In this document: positions 61,422-64,000 of the stretch, one piece after another | How the letters are laid out: each line of letters begins with the position of its first letter | How positions within the stretch are numbered: the stretch's first letter is position 1 | Source: Myceligenerans salitolerans | GTDB taxonomy: Bacteria; Actinomycetota; Actinomycetes; Actinomycetales; Cellulomonadaceae | DNA: 64,000 nt | Assembly: GCF_017349295.1 (NCBI RefSeq) | Contig: NZ_JAFMPK010000009.1 | Span: 62,001-126,000 of the forward strand | Reading direction: 5' to 3' | Position numbers and translations under genes: made by a program | Notes under the pieces: model-generated | Database searches by the model: none | What the model was told of the DNA's origin: nothing | Seen by the model: only the letters and a program-made list of their open reading frames with translations

Positions 61422-62633
61422 ATGGCGCTCTCACCCGTCACCCAGGAGGCCGACCACGGCTCACCGCTCCTGGATGCCGACTTCTACGCCTTCCAGTCCC
61501 TGCTCACGCCCCGCGAGCAGGAGACCGTGCTGGCCGTCCGCGAGTTCATGGAGCGGGAGGTGCGCCCCATCGCCGACGACTACTGGGACCGTGCCGAGTG
61601 TCCCGTGCACCTGTTCAAGCCGTTCGCCGAGCTCGGCACGCTCGGCTCCGCCTGGGAGGAGACGACGACGTTCTCCGGTTCCGCGGTGTTCCGCGGCTGG
61701 GTCGGCATGGAGCTCGCCCGGGTCGACTCCTCGTTCTGCACGTTCATCGGGGTCTCGTCCGGGCTGGCGATGAGCTCGATCGGCATGGGCGGCTCGTCCG
61801 AGCAGCGCGCGCAGTGGCTCCCGGACATGGCGTCCGGCGACGTGATCGGCGCGTTCGGCCTCACCGAGCCACTGGCAGGCTCCGACACGGCCAAGGGCCT
61901 GCGCACGACGGCGACGCGCCACGGCGACACCTGGGTGCTGAACGGCGCCAAGCGGTGGATCGGCAACGCCACGTTCGCCGACGTCGTCGTCATCTGGGCC
62001 AAGGACACCGCCGACGGTCAGGTCAAGGGGTTCCTCGTGCGGCAGGGCACGCCCGGGTTCACGGCCACCAAGATCGAGCGCAAGCAGTCGCTGCGCATCG
62101 TGCAGAACGCCGACATCACGCTGGAGGACGTCGAGGTTGCCGAGGCGGACCGGCTGCAGCGCATCGACGGCTTCCGCGACCTGGCCAAGGTGCTGCGGGT
62201 CACGCGCGACGGCGTGTCCTGGCAGGCACTGGGCACGATGGTCGGCGCCTACGAGGCCGCCGTCCGGTACACCGCCCAGCGCGAGCAGTTCGGCAACCCG
62301 ATCGCGAGCTACCAGCTCATCCAGGACAAGCTGGCCACCATGCTCGGCAACGTCACGGCGAGCCTCGGCGTCTGCGTCCGCGTCGCACAGCTCCAGGACG
62401 AGGGCCGGCAGACCGACGCCCACGCCGCGATGGCCAAGGCGTTCGTCACCACCCGCATGCGCGAGACGGTGGCCCTGGCCCGCGAGTCGTGCGGGGGCAA
62501 CGGCATCCAGCTCGACCACGGGGTCGCGCGGTACTTCGCCGACGCGGAGGCCGTGTACACGTTCGAGGGCACGAAGGACATGAACCAGCTCATCGTCGGC
62601 CGTTCGATCACGGGCCATGCGGCGTTCGTCTGA
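61422..62633 (+). CDS. acyl-CoA dehydrogenase (glutaryl-CoA dehydrogenase-like)
   Basis: The 403-residue flavoprotein has the family loops GAFGLTEPLAGSDTAKGLRT and LNGAKRWIGNATFADVVVIW. The catalytic Glu lies in VYTFEGTKDMNQLIVGRSIT, the position used by glutaryl-CoA-type enzymes. It oxidises an acyl-CoA to the enoyl-CoA, perhaps with decarboxylation. It is followed after 54 bp by a thiolase on the same strand. Confidence 0.9.
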   Translation: MALSPVTQEADHGSPLLDADFYAFQSLLTPREQETVLAVREFMEREVRPIADDYWDRAECPVHLFKPFAELGTLGSAWEETTTFSGSAVFRGWVGMELARVDSSFCTFIGVSSGLAMSSIGMGGSSEQRAQWLPDMASGDVIGAFGLTEPLAGSDTAKGLRTTATRHGDTWVLNGAKRWIGNATFADVVVIWAKDTADGQVKGFLVRQGTPGFTATKIERKQSLRIVQNADITLEDVEVAEADRLQRIDGFRDLAKVLRVTRDGVSWQALGTMVGAYEAAVRYTAQREQFGNPIASYQLIQDKLATMLGNVTASLGVCVRVAQLQDEGRQTDAHAAMAKAFVTTRMRETVALARESCGGNGIQLDHGVARYFADAEAVYTFEGTKDMNQLIVGRSITGHAAFV

Positions 62634-62687
62634 GCACCGGCCCGAGACCCCGACCCCAGACGTCGTCCGAGGAAGGACCGAGACACC

Positions 62688-63911
62688 ATGACCGAGGCAT
62701 ACATCGTCGCGACCGCCCGCTCACCGATCGGGCGCGCGCACAAGGGATCACTCCGGGACGTCCGGGCGGACGACCTCGCCGCGCGGATGGTGGAGGCCGC
62801 CGTCGGCCGGGTGCCGGGCCTGGACCCGGCGCGCGTGGAGGACCTGCTGCTGGGCTGCGGACTGCCGGGCGGGCGACAGGGCATGAACATGGCCCGTGTC
62901 GTCGCCGTCCTGCTGGGCTGGGACACGGTTCCGGGCGCCACCGTGACCCGGTACTGCTCCTCCAGCCTGCAGACCACCCGCATGGCGTTCCACGCGGTCA
63001 AGGCGGGGGAGGGTGACGTGTTCGTGTCGGCGGGCGTGGAGTCCGTCAGCGGCATGGACGTCGGATCCAGCGACCTCATCCCCGGCGCCGACCTGAACAA
63101 CCCGGTGTTCGCCGACGCGATCGCCCGGACCGAGCAGCGGGCCGGCGGCGGGGTGGAGACCTGGACCGACCCGCGGGAGCAGGGCCTGCTGCCCGACCCG
63201 TACATCGCGATGGGCCAGACCGCGGAGAACGTGGCCGCGCTGCACGGCATCACGCGCGAGGAGCAGGACGCCTTCGCGGCCCGGAGCCAGCAGCGCGCGG
63301 AGCAGGCCGTCGCCGACGGGTTCTGGGAACGGGACATCACGCCCGTCACGCTCGCCGACGGCACGGTCGTCGCCGCCGACGACGGCCCGCGCCCGGGGAC
63401 CACCGTCGAGACCCTGGCCGGCCTGGAACCGCGGTTCCGCCCCGACGGCACCGTCACGGCGGGCAACGCCTGCCCGCTGAACGACGGCGCCGCGGCCGTC
63501 GTCGTGGTCTCCGGGCGGGTGGTCGACGAGCTGGGCCTGCAGCCCCTGGCGCGCATCGTGTCCACCGGCGTGAGCGGGATCTCGCCGGAGATCATGGGCC
63601 TCGGTCCGGTCGAGGCGAGCAGGCAGGCGCTGGCGCGCGCCGGTCTCGGCGTCGGCGACATGGACCTGGTGGAGATCAACGAGGCGTTCGCCGCGCAGGT
63701 GATCCCGTCCGCGCGCGAGCTCGGCGTCGACGCGGACCGGCTGAACGTGCACGGCGGGGCGATCGCCGTCGGGCACCCCTTCGGGATGACCGGTGCGCGC
63801 ATCACGTCCACTCTGATCAACGGGCTTGCCGCCACCGGCGGCCGGTACGGCCTGGAGACCATGTGCGTCGGCGGCGGGCAGGGGATGGCGATGGTGCTCG
63901 AGCGCGTCTGA
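62688..63911 (+). CDS. acetyl-CoA C-acyltransferase (thiolase)
   Basis: The 407-residue thiolase starts MTEAYIVATARSPIGRAHKG. It has the nucleophile Cys90 in VTRYCSSSLQT, the catalytic His in GGAIAVGHPFGMTGAR, and the second Cys in MCVGGGQGMAM. It cleaves 3-ketoacyl-CoA to acetyl-CoA plus a shortened acyl-CoA, closing the beta-oxidation spiral. AGGAAGGACC lies upstream of the ATG. Confidence 0.93.
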   Translation: MTEAYIVATARSPIGRAHKGSLRDVRADDLAARMVEAAVGRVPGLDPARVEDLLLGCGLPGGRQGMNMARVVAVLLGWDTVPGATVTRYCSSSLQTTRMAFHAVKAGEGDVFVSAGVESVSGMDVGSSDLIPGADLNNPVFADAIARTEQRAGGGVETWTDPREQGLLPDPYIAMGQTAENVAALHGITREEQDAFAARSQQRAEQAVADGFWERDITPVTLADGTVVAADDGPRPGTTVETLAGLEPRFRPDGTVTAGNACPLNDGAAAVVVVSGRVVDELGLQPLARIVSTGVSGISPEIMGLGPVEASRQALARAGLGVGDMDLVEINEAFAAQVIPSARELGVDADRLNVHGGAIAVGHPFGMTGARITSTLINGLAATGGRYGLETMCVGGGQGMAMVLERV

Positions 63912-63934
63912 CGCGGCGCGTGCGCGGGACGACG

Positions 63935-63967
63935 GCGGGCCCTTCCGGGAGATCCGGAAGGGCCCGC
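63935..63967. terminator. strong hairpin after the thiolase gene
   Basis: Arms gcgggcccttccgg (63935-63948) and ccggaagggcccgc (63954-63967) are perfectly complementary with a 5-base loop, 24 bp after the thiolase stop. The stem is GC-rich with no T-run, as is common for terminators in high-GC genomes. Confidence 0.75.
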
Positions 63968-64000
63968 GGTCGGTCCGGCGAGGTGCGGCTCAGGCGGGAA

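Overview
The window is high-GC DNA with strong G/C third-position bias, GTG/TTG starts and overlapping stop/start junctions, as in an actinobacterium. The gene set (ndgR-leuCD, rnhA, lpdA, a Thermobifida-type cutinase) fits a Micrococcales genome, perhaps Promicromonosporaceae or Cellulomonadaceae; that placement is inference from gene content only.

Layout. Positions 1-8017 are ordinary chromosome: a partial PH-domain membrane protein, an IclR regulator (NdgR/LtbR type) divergent from leuCD, ribonuclease HI, a flavin-dependent oxidoreductase, an AEC-family transporter and dihydrolipoamide dehydrogenase (lpdA). The last 18 bases of lpdA recur exactly at 38040-38057. Together with a tyrosine integrase directly downstream of lpdA (8207-9499) and an excisionase-like protein (11038-11265), this marks 8000-38057 as a ~30-kb integrated genomic island.

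The island carries, from left to right: integration genes; small proteins and an HNH endonuclease; a second(?) set of three aminoacyl-tRNA synthetases (ArgRS, SerRS, GluRS) mixed with orphan immunity-like proteins (SUKH, DUF1963) and a truncated glycosyltransferase; an XRE-SLOG/RibD-like pair; a restriction-modification block (cytosine methylase, Vsr-like nuclease, HNH nuclease, and an NgoMIV-family endonuclease whose whole active site can be mapped); and a four-gene overlapping operon (37545 down to 27992) made of two unrecognised proteins, a 1,827-residue DUF1998-type DEAH-like helicase and a Cas4/AddB-like PD-(D/E)XK nuclease with four cluster-type cysteines. That operon is the best candidate for an undescribed anti-phage system. 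Pseudogenes and gene remnants are common in the island.

Positions 38058-45208 hold accessory metabolic genes: a DHFR/RibD-fold reductase, a kinase-like protein, a CGNR zinc-finger regulator, an epoxide hydrolase, a VOC protein and two serine beta-lactamase-like hydrolases.

Positions 45345-63911 look like one catabolic region. A secreted polyester hydrolase (cutinase/PETase family), a TetR regulator, two SDRs, a quinone oxidoreductase, a complete branched-chain-type ABC importer, an acyl-CoA ligase, an acyl-CoA dehydrogenase beside an ACAD10/11/LvaA-type phosphotransferase, a thioesterase, a second acyl-CoA dehydrogenase and a thiolase are all present. Five copies of an 18-bp palindrome (consensus AWACCGRCYRGTCGGTWT) lie 33-91 bp upstream of five transcription units in this region, which suggests one regulon for uptake and beta-oxidation of acids, possibly hydroxy acids from polyesters.
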